This document shows positions 31,900 to 43,260 of a stretch of DNA of 64,000 nt, one piece after another. The stretch covers positions 52,161,436 to 52,225,435 of the forward strand of contig CM077016.1 of the NCBI GenBank assembly GCA_039090855.1, read 5' to 3'. How positions within the stretch are numbered: the stretch's first letter is position 1; each line of letters begins with the position of its first letter. Below the pieces are notes generated by a model. It was not told where the DNA came from and did no database searches. It was given only the letters and a program-made list of their open reading frames with translations. The position numbers and the translations under genes were made by a program. This DNA is from Macrothele yani. Lineage: Eukaryota > Arthropoda > Arachnida > Araneae > Macrothelidae.

Positions 31900-34282
31900 A
31901 TATACTGATTTCATTGACCCGTTCCGCCAATCTGTCTTGGCTCCACGGGGACTTGTTGAGCACCTTGGATGTTATTTTGAAATGTTGCGACAATTATCCT
32001 GCCTTGAGACGCGGTTCGGACCCTGGCCACCCCGATGGCCCAGAGACCAGCCCGTGGTGACGTGCTGGCAGGCGACCTAGAATACCTTGTCTGGGTTCCC
32101 GCTCTGTCTGGCGGGATAGGTCGTTTCTTACTTTTTTCGCTGACTGGAAGATTCCTTGCCCTCGAACTTTTTTTGGGGAATAATTTCCCTTTATTTTCAT
32201 TTTCAAACACCTACACACATGTATACACTGTCCTCATGCTTAGGACTTACAACATCAAGAGATAGCAAAATTTATGTACAGAATATTTACATTGGTGGTC
32301 TCTTTGTCTGCTTTCCCACAGACTTCTACCCTCATTCATCTTCCGATTCGCTTTCGGTGTGCACGTTCACCTCCTGCGTTTCGGTCCCCGTTTGATTGGG
32401 GAAGATGGTATGTTGCTGGAGGGTTAGCCTTTCTACGAAGGCTATTATCCCCCTCCTGTTAACGGAAGATTGGATGAGCAGATCCAATCTTCGCGTTCTT
32501 TGCACACCTGGGATCAGTGTGTTTCTTAATTCGGCGAAGCCACTGCATTCAAGTACGCAGTGTTCTATGCTTGCCGTTCTCTTTCCACAGGGACAAGTGC
32601 AGTTCCTGATGGCAAATCTGCCTAGGTATTCAGGGCTGATGCCATGGCCACTGAGTACTTGATTCAGGAACTTATTTGTCTGTGCTCGTTTGGTCGAGAC
32701 TTTCGGAAACACTCTGTGTGTCTTCCGCCCTGTCTCTCCCGTGTCCCATCTGACCTGCCATTCGGTCATGGTCCGACGTGCTAATGCTGCGCGAGTACAC
32801 CTTCGCGGCGTTCTGCATTGCACGTCGACCGTCTCTTTCAGCGTGGCTGCCTTCGCCAGCTGATCTGCCCTTTCGTTTCCTAGGGTTCCGACATGGCTTC
32901 GTACATAGTGGAAACTAACTGCCCCATCTCCTCTGCCCTCAAGAGGGTTTTGATCCTCTGGACGATGGGGTTTCTTCCCCTGAATCTACTCAGAGCCTGC
33001 AGTGCTGCCTCACTGTCCGAGTAGAGTTTTATTCTTTCTTCACTACGCCTGGGGAGTGCCCAGGTGAGTGCCATCTCTATCGCCAGAAGTTCTGCCCTCA
33101 TGCCCAACTCCCGTGGGTTTCTCCTTGTCCCACGGTGGGCAAATTTCCTCGGCAGGGTGGATCTGCCAGTCCACACTTTCCATCTCCATGTCGGAGGCTC
33201 GATGCGGCGCACCGAGAAGGTAGGCGTCCTCGCCTGACCTTAGGCAGTGCATTGCTGCCTCCCTTTCCACTACTAGGTCTGCCGGCTCGCACCCCGCCAG
33301 CACTTGGAGTGCTAGGGTTGACGTTGTGCGAAAACAACCGGTTATCCCTAGTAGGGCCAACCTTTGGATTTGGTTTATCCCCTTCTTCATTCTGACTGTG
33401 GGATTCCACCATGCCCCACTTGCATACGTCAGAATTCTTTCAATTCCTCTCTGATAGATGGCCTTCTTGGTTTTGCCCGTTAACCTCATGCCATTCAATC
33501 TATTGAGAATCATCGTGCACCTTGTTCTAAGGTGCCTCAGGTGTGGCAGCCCTGATAGACTCTGATCCAGGACCACACCCAAGTATTTCATTTCACGCAC
33601 CGCCTTGATAGTGCACCCTTGGAATCTGCACTGGGGTGGTGTTTTCATTACTCCTCTCTTAGCTATTGCTAGCAGAGTGGTCTTCTCAGGAGCGAAGCAC
33701 AGTTTGCTTTCTCTGCTCCAATTTTCTAGCACATCCAAGGCCCTATGTGCTTCTCTTTCGATCACGTGTCTCCCTGAGGCGGAGACCACGAGAACGAAAT
33801 CGTCCGCATAGGCTTGAATCTCCACTGCGGGCCCCAGGTCTAGGTTCAGTGCTGAATCAGCAACTATATTCCACCAGAGCGGCCCGGAGTTGGATCCTTG
33901 CGGACACCCTCTATGGTACGAACGCGAGGATTGCCCATTCCCCGCTTCGAACTCGACTCTTCTATCAGACAGGTAGCTGCTGATCAGTTTGAACAGGTTC
34001 CTTGGACAGCCAAGTTCTTTAAGTCTGGTTAAAACCATTGGCCACCAGACACTGTTGAATGCCCCCCTCACGTCTAGTGAGATGAAGCAGGTATGGAGCC
34101 CCTCCGCTTTGTTCCTCTCTGCCCTCTCTCGGAGGCTGCGAATTACCTGCGTTGCGCAACGCCCCGGAAGGAAACCAAATTGGTTCCTGTTTAGCTTTCC
34201 CTGCTCCATGAGGAAGCCAAGCGCTCTGTTCGTTATGAGCTTGTCCAGCACCTTGCTCCACGCCGAGAGGAGGCAGATGGGC
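31900..34282 (-). mobile_element. R1/LOA-type LINE inserted in an RTE-type LINE
   Basis: A 5'-truncated copy running right to left. The short repeat ttctcaat at 31892-31899 and 34283-34290 is a likely target duplication, and the RTE sequence continues across it. About 430 bp of GC-rich 3' untranslated sequence lies at 31900-32331. Confidence 0.75.
32332..34282 (-). pseudogene. R1/LOA-type reverse transcriptase-RNase H pseudogene
   Basis: Reverse transcriptase domain from 34282: PICLLSAWSKVLDKLITNRA, NQFGFLPGRCATQVI, motif A CFISLDVRGAFNSVWW, motif B HRGCPQGSNSGPLWWN and intact motif C AYADDFVLVV. Then an RNase H domain: ELLAIEMALTWALPRRSEER and LYSDSEAALQAL, with HVGTLGNERADQLAK across a frameshift near 32890. 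Last comes a CCHC-like finger, CTCPCGKRTASIEHCVLEC, ending at 32332. Another frameshift lies near 33200. Codon use and GC content are higher than the surroundings, suggesting a recent arrival. Confidence 0.88.
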
Positions 34283-34530
34283 TTCTCAATGTCCAACTTT
34301 CTCAACCATACAACAAGGTAGACCATTGCTTTAACAATTCTGATATTTGTTTTCTTTGAAATATTTTTATCCTTCACAATCTTCTTTAAATCTGTCATTA
34401 CCTTTCTCCCTAGGGATAATCTAATTTCTGCAGAACACTGCCCTTCGTTATCTATTCTGGAGCTCAGGAAAATGAAATTTTCTAACTTTATATAAATTCT
34501 GTTCTGTGTCACGTCGTGCTTTTCCCAAAT
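34283..34530 (-). mobile_element. RTE/BovB-type LINE, upstream half
   Basis: Reads IKLENFIFLSSRIDNEGQCS, then LSLGRKVMTDLKKIVKDKNI and IRIVKAMVYLVV on the minus strand, the conserved post-palm block of RTE/BovB proteins. It is in frame with the inserted R1/LOA reverse transcriptase, so 33043-34512 is a 489-codon chimeric open frame starting at ATG 34512. Confidence 0.78.
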
Positions 34531-35389
34531 GTTTTATTTATTCTTCGATAATTTAATTGAATGACATATATATTTACCACAAATATATATTAGCTGTACA
34601 AATAAGTTTTAAAGCGTTTTAAGACAACGCAACATGTAATTTGCGAGAAAACAATAATACCTTTACGAATCAAAATATGCGCCGATCTATCACCTTCCGC
34701 CATCGGTCGAGCAGCTGATGGATTCCAGGCAATAAGAACACTTCGTCGTGTGACGCAATGGAATCGTCAACCCACTTTTGCACTTCGTCACATGTCCAGA
34801 ACGGTACAGCAGACAAAACGTTGCATCGATCGGAACAAATGTTATTCTGAAGGTGCTATGTCACTACTATGCGCCGGATGCTCCAAAACTTCCTAGCCAA
34901 GCGTCAATAACGTTTCCATGACAGATTTTGTGACATGCTGCGTAGAGTTGTCACGCAGTAATTTCACGGTACGCAATCCTTTGCCTGTGAATGGACATTT
35001 CAGGCAGATTTCCTGGTTTAATCGCAGCAATTGCTGCCTGTAGCGATCAGCAGTAACAGTTTGACCCTGTTCCAATAGTTCATAACTGGGCACATCCTTC
35101 GTATTCCACCAGATGCACATCACACCTTTCTTGAAGTGAAAATTGCGTTTCGGTGTCGAAGTCGGTGCTTCACCGCGATCTACCCAGTGTTTTTTGAGTT
35201 TAGGAGTGGCGTACTATATCCACTTTTCATCACCCGTAACGATTTTCGACAGGAAAGACTTTGTGCTGTTTATTCTACAGATTCAAACACATCATGACCC
35301 GCTCATCCTTGTTCCTGTGACTCAGGTCATATGGTATCCATTTTCCTTCTTTCTGAATCTTTCCTATTGCGTGTAAACGACAGGAAATA

Positions 35390-36600
35390 CACTATCTACA
35401 AACAAGTAATTTACCACCCCTGCAATCGACGATATCTGCGGTCCTGATACACGTCACGTCCGCCGCCGTTAAATATCGTGTGGGAAACAACAACGCAACC
35501 AGTCGCATGCAAGATGCCACGCAGTTCGGAGCTCTCTGATTTCGAGAAAGATGTAATCGTCGGGTATTACAGAAATGGCCGATCCATACATGACATATCC
35601 AGCGAGTTGAAGTACCCAAAATCGACAGTGGCCTACGTGATTGGCAAGTGAAAGATGAGACGTGACTGTCGGAATGTGCCCCGACCCGGCAGACCCACAA
35701 AACTGGGAGTTAGAGACCGACGGGTGCTGGCCAGAGAAATTCAGAAGAACCACACCAAATCGATGGGCCACATCCGCGAGGAGTTTCAAAAGGCATCCGA
35801 GAGTGTTCTTTCGATGAATACCATCCGTAAGGAAGCCCATCTGCTCGGTTATCATGGACGTGCTGCCGCCCACAAGCCTTTGATCACCAAGTCCAATAGC
35901 GCTGCTTGGCTAACGTGGTGTAAAGAACGTCGATAGTGGACCGTTGAAGGGGCTCTCTGGAGCGACGAATCAAGGTTCACCCTCTACCGTTCGGATGCCA
36001 GGGTCTGGGTTTGGCGTCTGCCTGGAGAACGCCTCCTGCCGGAATGTATTGTGCCAACTGTGAAGTTCGGCTGCGGTGGAATTATGCTATGGGGGTGTTT
36101 CTCCTGGTATGGCACGGGACCCTTGGTCGCAATTCCTGGTAGACTCAACGCCGAGACCTACTGCACTATTTTGGATGACCATGCGCCTCCTACGTTGTGG
36201 CCGTTTTACGGGGTGGACCCATGTTACTTTCAGGATGACAATGCCACCTGTCATGTTGCGAGGTCCACCATGGCTTGGCATGGTGACAATGGGGTTAATC
36301 GAATGGACTGGCCTGCGCAGAGCCCGGACCTTAACCCTATCGAGCACCTCTGGGACGAGTTGGAGCGTCGACTTAAGGGGTGCCCCCACCATCCGAAATC
36401 GGTGAAAGAACTGACCTGTCTTCTCCAAGCAGAGTGGAAGAAAATACCGCTAGCCGTCATACAACGCCTGGTTGAGAGTATGCCCCGGAGGGTCGCAGCT
36501 GTAATCGCCGCTCGTGGAGGCTCCACCAACTGTGGAAGGTAAATAAACTTCGTTTTCCTTTGCTACCACAGGTGTCCAGTTACTTGTTGGTAGATAGTGT
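35390..36600 (+). mobile_element. Tc1-like element E, almost intact
   Basis: Inverted repeats cactatctac(a/c)aacaagtaa lie at 35390 and end at about 36600, with TA on both sides. Length is about 1.21 kb. It is inserted in mariner family C copy 2. Confidence 0.88.
35514..36542 (+). pseudogene. Tc1-like transposase with two in-frame stops
   Basis: A 342-codon frame from ATG 35514 to TAA 36542, uninterrupted except for TGA at 35649-35651 and TAG at 35934-35936; there is no frameshift. Domains: helix-turn-helix (SSELSDFEKDVIVGYYRNGR), a second helix region with the linker RPGRPTKLG, then DDE catalysis: [10 protein letters not shown] (Asp), [13 protein letters not shown] (Asp) and [19 protein letters not shown] (Glu, DD34E). 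The end [14 protein letters not shown] is usual for the family. Apart from the stops it looks complete and young. Confidence 0.92.
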
Positions 36601-37045
36601 AGTTTGTTGACTTACCCCTAGTTGTTCAGCTAGTTCTTTTGCGTTTGAGACGAATCTTCATCCAGCAATTCTTGCAGTTCGACATGTGCAACCTTCTGCG
36701 GGGCGCAGCTACGTTCTCGATCGCTAACATCAAAATCACCTGCTTTAAACAGTCTAAACCAAAACTCACACGTGCTTTGCGATACAACATTTGTCCCCCA
36801 GAACAGATCGATGTATATGCTTGATGAAATTCGTAACGAATGCAGTGTCGAATAAATGCAATATCGCTTGCCATCTTTCATCTACCGATGTGCAAGTGCG
36901 CTGGACTGTTGGGCAAACTTCTGTGTCACATTTTATACTCTGGACCACTTACGGTCACATGACAACAACGCAGGGGAATGTCTGATATGTAAATTAGCGG
37001 TATACGTCACCCAAAAAATGCTTTAAAACTTATTTGTACACCTAA

Positions 37046-38384
37046 TATTTCGTTGAGCTAAAATAAAAGGCAGTCTGTTTTTGAAATTTCCAAAACAACG
37101 AAAGGCTCTTCAAGAATCAATCTTCGATAGCATCGTAAATCCTCTACCGTGTTTACGCGGGCACTAGTAAATAATGAAATGAGTTTTCACTCTGATGTTT
37201 CGCTCTCAATGAAGTCCAGTGATCATAAAGCTACAAAATTAGCATATGCTTTTAAATTGAAGAGCTGTTAGCAGTTCTTCTCCTTAGAATTCTGTTTTAT
37301 TTCACATGGTTTCCCCGCCATAGAATTGTAGAGAGAGAGAGAGTATCCTGTTTTTCAACAAAATTTATATGCCATGACAAATAGCGCCATTCCTTTCGAG
37401 TAAGTTCAGATATTCATGAAACATCTTTCTCGATACGGTCTGAGAAAGATATTTCGTCTTCATCTACATTTAAACAAAAAAAAAATTCATTTGCAATTCA
37501 AGCAAGCGAAGGTCAAAATCTAATTCAGAAGTAAAGACAAAGATAGTGCTTTTCTTGTTGGCAATTTATTGTCACAAAAGTTAAGCAAATTTCAATGAAA
37601 TGAGATGAGAACTGTTTTTCTTTCTTGTTTTGCAGAAGAAAAAGAGGAAAGACGGATTAGTTATTTCTTAAATTAACTCACTTCCTTCTAGTGATGCAGT
37701 TTAAGTGAAAAGCATCAAAAGATTAAAATGAGTTTTTCCTTCTTTTAAATTATTCTTCCCTAATATTATTTGCATTATTTGAGCTCATGTCGAGAAATCT
37801 TCACCTAAGCCTTTTATTCTGTTGCATTTAATATGAATTGGTTGGATATAAACATAAAAATCAAGGAAGCACGTGAGTGAACGCTAAACAATCGCACTAA
37901 ATTTGTTTTTTCTCATTTTTTGGATTCAGTTATGAATTGCTAAATAAAATCACTCATATTGTAGGACAACAGTCTACGAGACATTTTAGCATAAAAATGT
38001 GCTCTGGTCTCATGAATTGCTTGATTTAACACTGCTTGTTTTTGTCTCATAATACTCACATTCATAAATCTCAAAATGAAGTTTAACTTTTCCCTCGGAA
38101 CATATGTGGATATGCGTAGGGTTTGTATATTGAATTACCCATGATTTAATAATCGCTCACTCATACGTTAATATTAGAATTCTATTTACTTTTGAGTTTC
38201 AGATTTTCAAAATAAATTAGCTGAGAGTTGCATTCTGTATGTGGCTTATTATTTCGTTGATTCTAGTATGTACAAACTCCTAGCAATTGTTCTTTTTATA
38301 ATGTTCGTTTTGCTATAAAATATCACGATATTGCACCGTTTCGCAACGGAGTATACAAATGAATATTTTCCACCCGAAAGTAGT
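37046..38384. other. AT-rich, no gene seen
   Basis: About 1.3 kb with no repeat or coding signal recognised, apart from a short (GA)n run near 37330-37345. One of the few stretches that could be unique sequence. Confidence 0.4.
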
Positions 38385-39645
38385 TTGTACACTTGTGTGC
38401 AAAACTTAAGGACGAGCCAGGTTTTGACCTGTAGCATTGCACAGGAGCGGGCCCGGATATGCGAAATTCAAACCATAGGAACCCCATTACTTACCGAAAT
38501 GCTGACGGAAACAACGCCGACACAACTGCAGATACTAAAGGATACAGTAGAACTTTTTTCAGAATTGGCTACCTAGCACTGGATGCCATGATACAGATGC
38601 ATCACCGCCAAAGACTGTACGAAGGGAAGGTCCTCAGTAGAGGATATGATCACCTATAACATCGATGCATGATTTGAACCGTCTGCCCATTCTTCATCTA
38701 GTTTGTTGATGAGTTCTTGCTGTAACATTGCCCATTCTTACGTCAGCGCCCTGTTCAGCTGTTGGACAGTTTCCAGTTTGTCTCGACATGCCGCAACGCG
38801 TCTCCTCACACGTATTCTGTCTATGGGATTTAGGTCGGGGGAACGTGCTGGCCAATCCATCTGCTGAATGTCCTCACTTTCCAACAGCTCATCAACAGCC
38901 ACAGTACGATCGAGTGTGGTGTAATAGTCCATTAACATGAACTGTGGCCCAATGGCACTTCATAACAGACAAACATGGGGAAGGATTACCTCATTACAGT
39001 AGCGCGCACCGGTTACAGTATCTCCTAGTATCTGGAGCTCAGTACGTCCATCGAAAAGGATGCCTCCCCATACGAGAACACAGTGCCTGCCATATCTTTG
39101 CCTTTCATTGATATTTTCGGCGCAATATCAAGTGCCTGCCATATATTTGCCTTTCATTGATATTTTTGGCACAATAATCAAGTGTCTGCCAGATTAGCTG
39201 ACGCCCAGAATCGCTACAGAGACTAAATCTGCTTTCATTAATAAAGAGTACCGTATCCCACGGTTCTGCTGTCCAGTCCTTATGTCCTCTGGACCGTTGT
39301 AAACAACGGTGCCTCTGCTGAGCAGCTGCTAATGGCACACAGTGTATTGGTCGTCGGGCAAACTATCCACCTTTGTGTAGTTGCCTGGCATTTGTAAGCC
39401 GTAACACTGTGCGTCCTGTGCTCATATTCAGTTGTTTTGCTAGGTTACTTGCTGTCTGGTGTCGATCTCTTTTGGCTTGTAGGAGCAGAAAGCGGTCACC
39501 ACTTAGGGTGGTTTTTGGAGGACGACCACCACCACCACCAGGCTTTCGCACAGCTGTATTTGTAATCCTAAAGGCCGACCACGCACGCAATGCAGTGCTA
39601 TGGGCAAAACCAAACTTTTTGGCCACACTCAGTTTTTTGGCCTGT
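38385..39645 (-). mobile_element. Tc1-like element F, decayed
   Basis: A minus-strand Tc1 relic. The left edge near 38385-38410 (acttgtgtgcaaaactta) resembles Tc1 termini; the right edge is cut by a SINE at 39648. A small internal duplication lies at about 39085-39180 (agtgcctgccatat..tttgcctttcattgatatttt). Confidence 0.7.
38738..39640 (-). pseudogene. Tc1-like transposase pseudogene (element F)
   Basis: Minus strand from about 39640: MAKKFGFAHSTALRAWSAFR helix region, RKPGGGGGRPPKTTLSGDRF with an expanded glycine run from (CCA)n, DRHQTASNLAKQLNMSTGRT, then WTAEPWDTVLFINESRFSLC, where the first catalytic Asp has become Asn, and later DRTVAVDELLESEDIQQMDW and ARSPDLNPIDRIRV, where the catalytic Glu is Asp. 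Frameshifts occur near 39350 and 39100. Inactive. Confidence 0.85.
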
Positions 39646-39647
39646 AT

Positions 39648-39815
39648 GCTATAAGCAGTCGCACGTCCCTAATTTAGTGTTACTGGTTCCAGGAAAGGGG
39701 GAGAGTCAGTGCCGTAAGACAAACAACATCCATGCCTCACCGGGATTTGAACCCGGACCACTTTCGGACGAATGATCAGAAGCCATTGCATAGACCACTG
39801 CGCCATCGGGGCGGC
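39648..39815 (-). repeat. main-family SINE, copy 3, tail-truncated
   Basis: Head at 39815 (complement of gccgccccgatggcgcag), body to gctataagcag at 39648. The last part (tcacggtggtcg plus tail) is missing. Confidence 0.85.
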
Positions 39816-39819
39816 CATC

Positions 39820-40345
39820 ACAGTTTTCCCTTCCGCATATCTCTCCCTTTCACTGATGTTTTCGGGGCAATACAGAGTGCCTGCCTTAGGCTGGATTAGC
39901 TTACGTTCAGAATCGCTAGAGAGACTAAATCTACTCTCATCAGTAAAGATTACCTTACTGACTGTTCTGCTGTCCAGTCCTTATGTTCTCTGGACCACTG
40001 CAAACGGTGTTTCTGGTGGGAAATTGTTAATGGAACAAGGCTTACTGGTCGTCGAGGAAACATTCCACCTTTGTGTAGTTGCCTGGCCACTGTAAACTGC
40101 GATATTGTGTTTCATGTGCTCATGTTCAGTTGTTTTGCAAGGTTGCTTGCTGTCTGGTGTCTATCCTTCTTGGCCTGTAGGAGCAGACAATGATCCTCAG
40201 TAAGGGTGATTTTTGGTGAAAGACCACCACCGGTCTATCGCACAGCTGTACCTGTAATCTTGAAAGCTGACACCGCACGCGATACAATGCTATGGGCGAT
40301 GCCGAGCTCTTGGGCCACACTCAAAGTTTGCCCGTCCTTGCGCCT
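39820..40345 (-). pseudogene. Tc1-like transposase fragment, second copy of family F
   Basis: Matches 39090-39640 block by block on the minus strand: helix region with GIAHSIVSRAVSAF-like reading near 40300-40245, QAKKDRHQTASNLAKQLNM (about 40130-40180) and the DESRFSL block near 39925. The C-terminal half is absent. The arrangement is a head-to-tail partial copy separated by a SINE. Confidence 0.7.
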
Positions 40346-40936
40346 CCCAATTATTCAACCACAAGTAAAATAGCCAAGTTGTTCTCGACGGACCATTTCG
40401 TCGTCTCTAGCACACAAAAAGCACAATCGAACGTCTGTAACACTTATGCATATCATCTTACTTCCGTTGAACTGAAGCTATTGGACTGCGTCTGCGCATT
40501 TTGTTCTGATGTCACGCACACCATACGTCATCTTCCATTATTACGCATGTGCTGTTGCTCCTGTTTCCTAACACGATCCAGATTTTATTTGTATTTGGGT
40601 GCTGCTGCTATTTGCGGAGTTATTTCACTTTTCCCCACTTCGTTTTTAAGTTTTGCACAGAGGTGTGCGTAAACATACAGTATACGATCAACGTTATCAG
40701 GATTTGAGCAGTGGATTTTTCCGTATATGTCGCAACCCTGGCTTATACAGGTATAAAAAGGTGTATGTGGCCTTTAAAACATAATAGACAAGCATTAACA
40801 GTAGAATGAACCGTATGAGCTCTAGGAATTTCAACGTGGCACGACCATAGAATAATTTCTGCCCTGCTACCTCTGCTCCGATCAACTTTAAGTGATGCTA
40901 TTGTGAAACGAAAATGCCTGGGAGCAACAACAGCGC
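40346..40936. other. no gene seen
   Basis: Unassigned sequence; a 126-codon frame at 40292-40672 has no motif and overlaps the Tc1 relic. Confidence 0.35.
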
Positions 40937-41151
40937 GCCGCCCCGGTCGCGCAGTGGTCTAAGCGATGGCCTCTGATCATTGTCCGAAAGGGGTCCGGGT
41001 TTGAAACCCGGTGAGGCATTGATGTGTTTGTCTTACGGCACTGGCTCTCTCTCTCCCTTCCCTGGAACCAGTGACCCTAAATTAGGGACGGGCGACTACT
41101 TGCAGCCCATTGAGTTGCTCACGGTGGTCGTTAAACCTCCCCCCAAAAAAA
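40937..41151 (+). repeat. main-family SINE, copy 4
   Basis: Head gccgccccggtcgcgcagtg, B box gggtttgaaacccgg and body to tcacggtggtcgttaaacct followed by C- and A-runs. No clear target duplication. Confidence 0.88.
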
Positions 41152-41229
41152 CGGCGCAACCGTGACCTGCTCTGCCGCGTAAAATGACAGAGCAAGGCCA
41201 CTGAATGCTGAATTGGGTGGTGCGACAAG

Positions 41230-42050
41230 AGCGCCCGTCCTCGATTGCAACACTCACCACAAAGTTTCGAAACACCTCTCTGGAAAAAACGCCAGCACCA
41301 TAACGGTTCGTTGAGAGCTGAATTCAATGGGTTTTCATGGCCGAGCAATCGCACACAAGCCTAACATCAGCAAGATCATTCGGTTGAAGTAACGCAAAGC
41401 ACGGCCCCAGTGGACTCTGGAGCAGCGAAAACATACGTTCTTTGGAGTGATGAATCACGCTTGACTATCTCGCAGTCTGACAGGTGCGTCTGGGTGTAGA
41501 GGATGCCCGGTGAACGCTACTTGCCCGATTGAGCTGCGCCACCTGCAATGTTTGGTGGAGAAAGACTGTCTAGGGTTGTTTTTCGTGGTTTGGGCTCGAC
41601 CCTCTCGTTCCAGGGCTCGGAAATCTTAACGTTACGGTGAACAATGACATTCTCGACAATTCTATGCTGCCAACATTATGGCAACAGTTCAAGAAGGCAT
41701 GTTCCTTTACCAACAACACAAAGAGATATCCATGTATTAAAGGTTTTATGAGATGAGTGTGAAAGAACTTGACTGGCCTGCAAAGAGCCCCGATTTCAAC
41801 CCCTTGGAGCAAATTTGGGATGAACTGCAACGCCGACTACGAGTCAGGCCGAACCTCCAGACATTGGTGACCGACCTGATTAAAGCTCTTGTGGAAGAAC
41901 AGAAAGCAATTTTCGCAGCAACGTACCAAAATCCAGTATAGCAAGTATTCCCAGCGAAAGGGAAGCTGTGATAGAAGCAAAGGGTGGGCCAACTAGATAT
42001 TGATTTCTCTCATATTACAAGGAGTTTGTAGATAGGAAAGTGTCAAGATA
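41230..42050 (+). pseudogene. Tc1-like element G, transposase pseudogene
   Basis: Plus-strand relic: LEKTPAP and MAEQSHT (helix linker, about 41280-41350), LWSSDESRL-like sequence near 41440, [20 protein letters not shown] (about 41575-41640), [20 protein letters not shown] (41650-41705), then ELDWPAKSPDFNPLEQIWDE (41760-41825) with Glu kept and LQRRLRVRPN. The QHDNAP block is degraded. It ends about 41990, followed by a possible terminus near 42020-42060. Many frameshifts. Confidence 0.78.
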
Positions 42051-42060
42051 CTTTTGATTA

Positions 42061-42734
42061 GATATTGTATATTTGGAGGTAAAGTTCTGACATGCTTGAA
42101 GTCTACAGTGTTTTCTTCTTTGACTGTTTATTTGAAATATTTCGTGTTTTATCTGGGGAAGTGCATGCATCCATTTTTATAGCATTCACACAGTAGCATT
42201 TCTTTTTAAATAATAAGTCACTAAATACAAATATAAAATCCAGTCAAATTATATATAAAACTAGCTAAATATCTGTTCTTTGAACGTGATAATATTAAAA
42301 TACAGTTGAAATACAGATGATATACATGATATACAGTTTAAATGTCCATACACTGCATATTTCTTCGCTCTTTTGGGAAACACGTCTGTCTGACTTATTC
42401 TGCCAGACGACACAAACTATTTCGTTCATACCCGTAAATTTAAAAATTCAAGCCTACATGAAACAAATCAAAATACGTCGTTACTCTTCACTTTCATCAT
42501 TAAAATATTAATAAAGAGAACAAAATAATAATAGAAAACAGAACAAAATACGTTATTACTTTCAGCATAAATGTAAAAAGAACCTTGCTCATAAAAAATT
42601 TCGTTCGAAACTGTACATTAAAAGCTAGCAAGTCAGATGTTTTTGGAAGCGTGAGCAAAATTGTGTAGCCATCGCTAATATCTCAAGGGGGAAACTTTTT
42701 TTTTACAAATTTCAGTTACTTTAAAAATCTACCT
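42061..42734. other. no gene seen
   Basis: AT-rich sequence without recognised elements. Confidence 0.35.
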
Positions 42735-43260
42735 GCGTATTTATATTTATTGCACTCACCTTACTACTTATATGACGTCACAGGTCACAGTTCCTTCAGT
42801 GAAAACGAATGTTGGTAATTTGATTTTGACAAAAAAAGAAAAAAACACCTATATGACGTCACCGTTGCTTTGGTGAAAACGAATGTTGACTCAAAGAACC
42901 TTGACATTCGACATGTCAAGCGATAATAAATGTTTAAATGCAAAGCATATTATGATATAGCGCTTTTTACGTGATTTTTAAGTTTTTTTTTTGTTGAATA
43001 AATTAGGAACAAATAAATTTAGAACAAAATATTTATATTTATTACCGTCACCTTACCATTTATATGACGTCACCGTTGCTTCGGTGAAAACGAATGTTGG
43101 CAATTTGATTTTGACTCAAAAAACCTTGACATTCGATATGCCAAACGATAATAAAAGTTTAAATGCAAAGCATATTATGATATAGCGCTTTTTACGTGAT
43201 TTTTAAGGTTTTTTGTCAAATAAATTCAGAACAAATAAATTTAGAACACAATATATACTG
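42735..43260 (+). repeat. 211-bp tandem repeat with TGACGTCA sites
   Basis: Two full units start at TGACGTCA 42854 and 43065, with a shortened unit at 42773. Each holds ccgttgctt(t/c)ggtgaaaacg, ttgacattcga, gcaaagcatattatgatata and gcgctttttacgtgattttt. The palindromic TGACGTCA is the CRE/ATF core. No gene is adjacent. Confidence 0.85.

Larger units (their letters stand above)
34663..36874 (-). pseudogene. mariner transposase pseudogene, family C copy 2
   Basis: N-terminal third at 36874-36605 (MASDIAFIRHCIRYEFHQ, LFKAGDFDVSDRERS), then after the insert IQKEGKWIP-like sequence, the VTGDEKW equivalent near 35230, MMCIWWNTKDVPSYELLEQG (35123-35064) and LLRDNSTQHVTKSV (second Asp region, about 34950). 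The D-N-x-x-x-H block and the third Asp region are altered, and stops and frameshifts are several. Confidence 0.8.
34590..37045 (-). mobile_element. mariner family C, copy 2, split by a Tc1 element
   Basis: The ends (tagctgtacaaataagtttt from 34591 and the complementary ttatttgtacacctaa to 37045) match copy 1 at 23713-24947. The Tc1-like insert at 35390-36600 divides it at a TA; rejoining the flanks restores the mariner sequence. Confidence 0.85.

Noticed and set aside
40292..40672. 126-codon frame with Cys-rich stretch
   Set aside because: No family match recognised and it starts inside a Tc1 relic.
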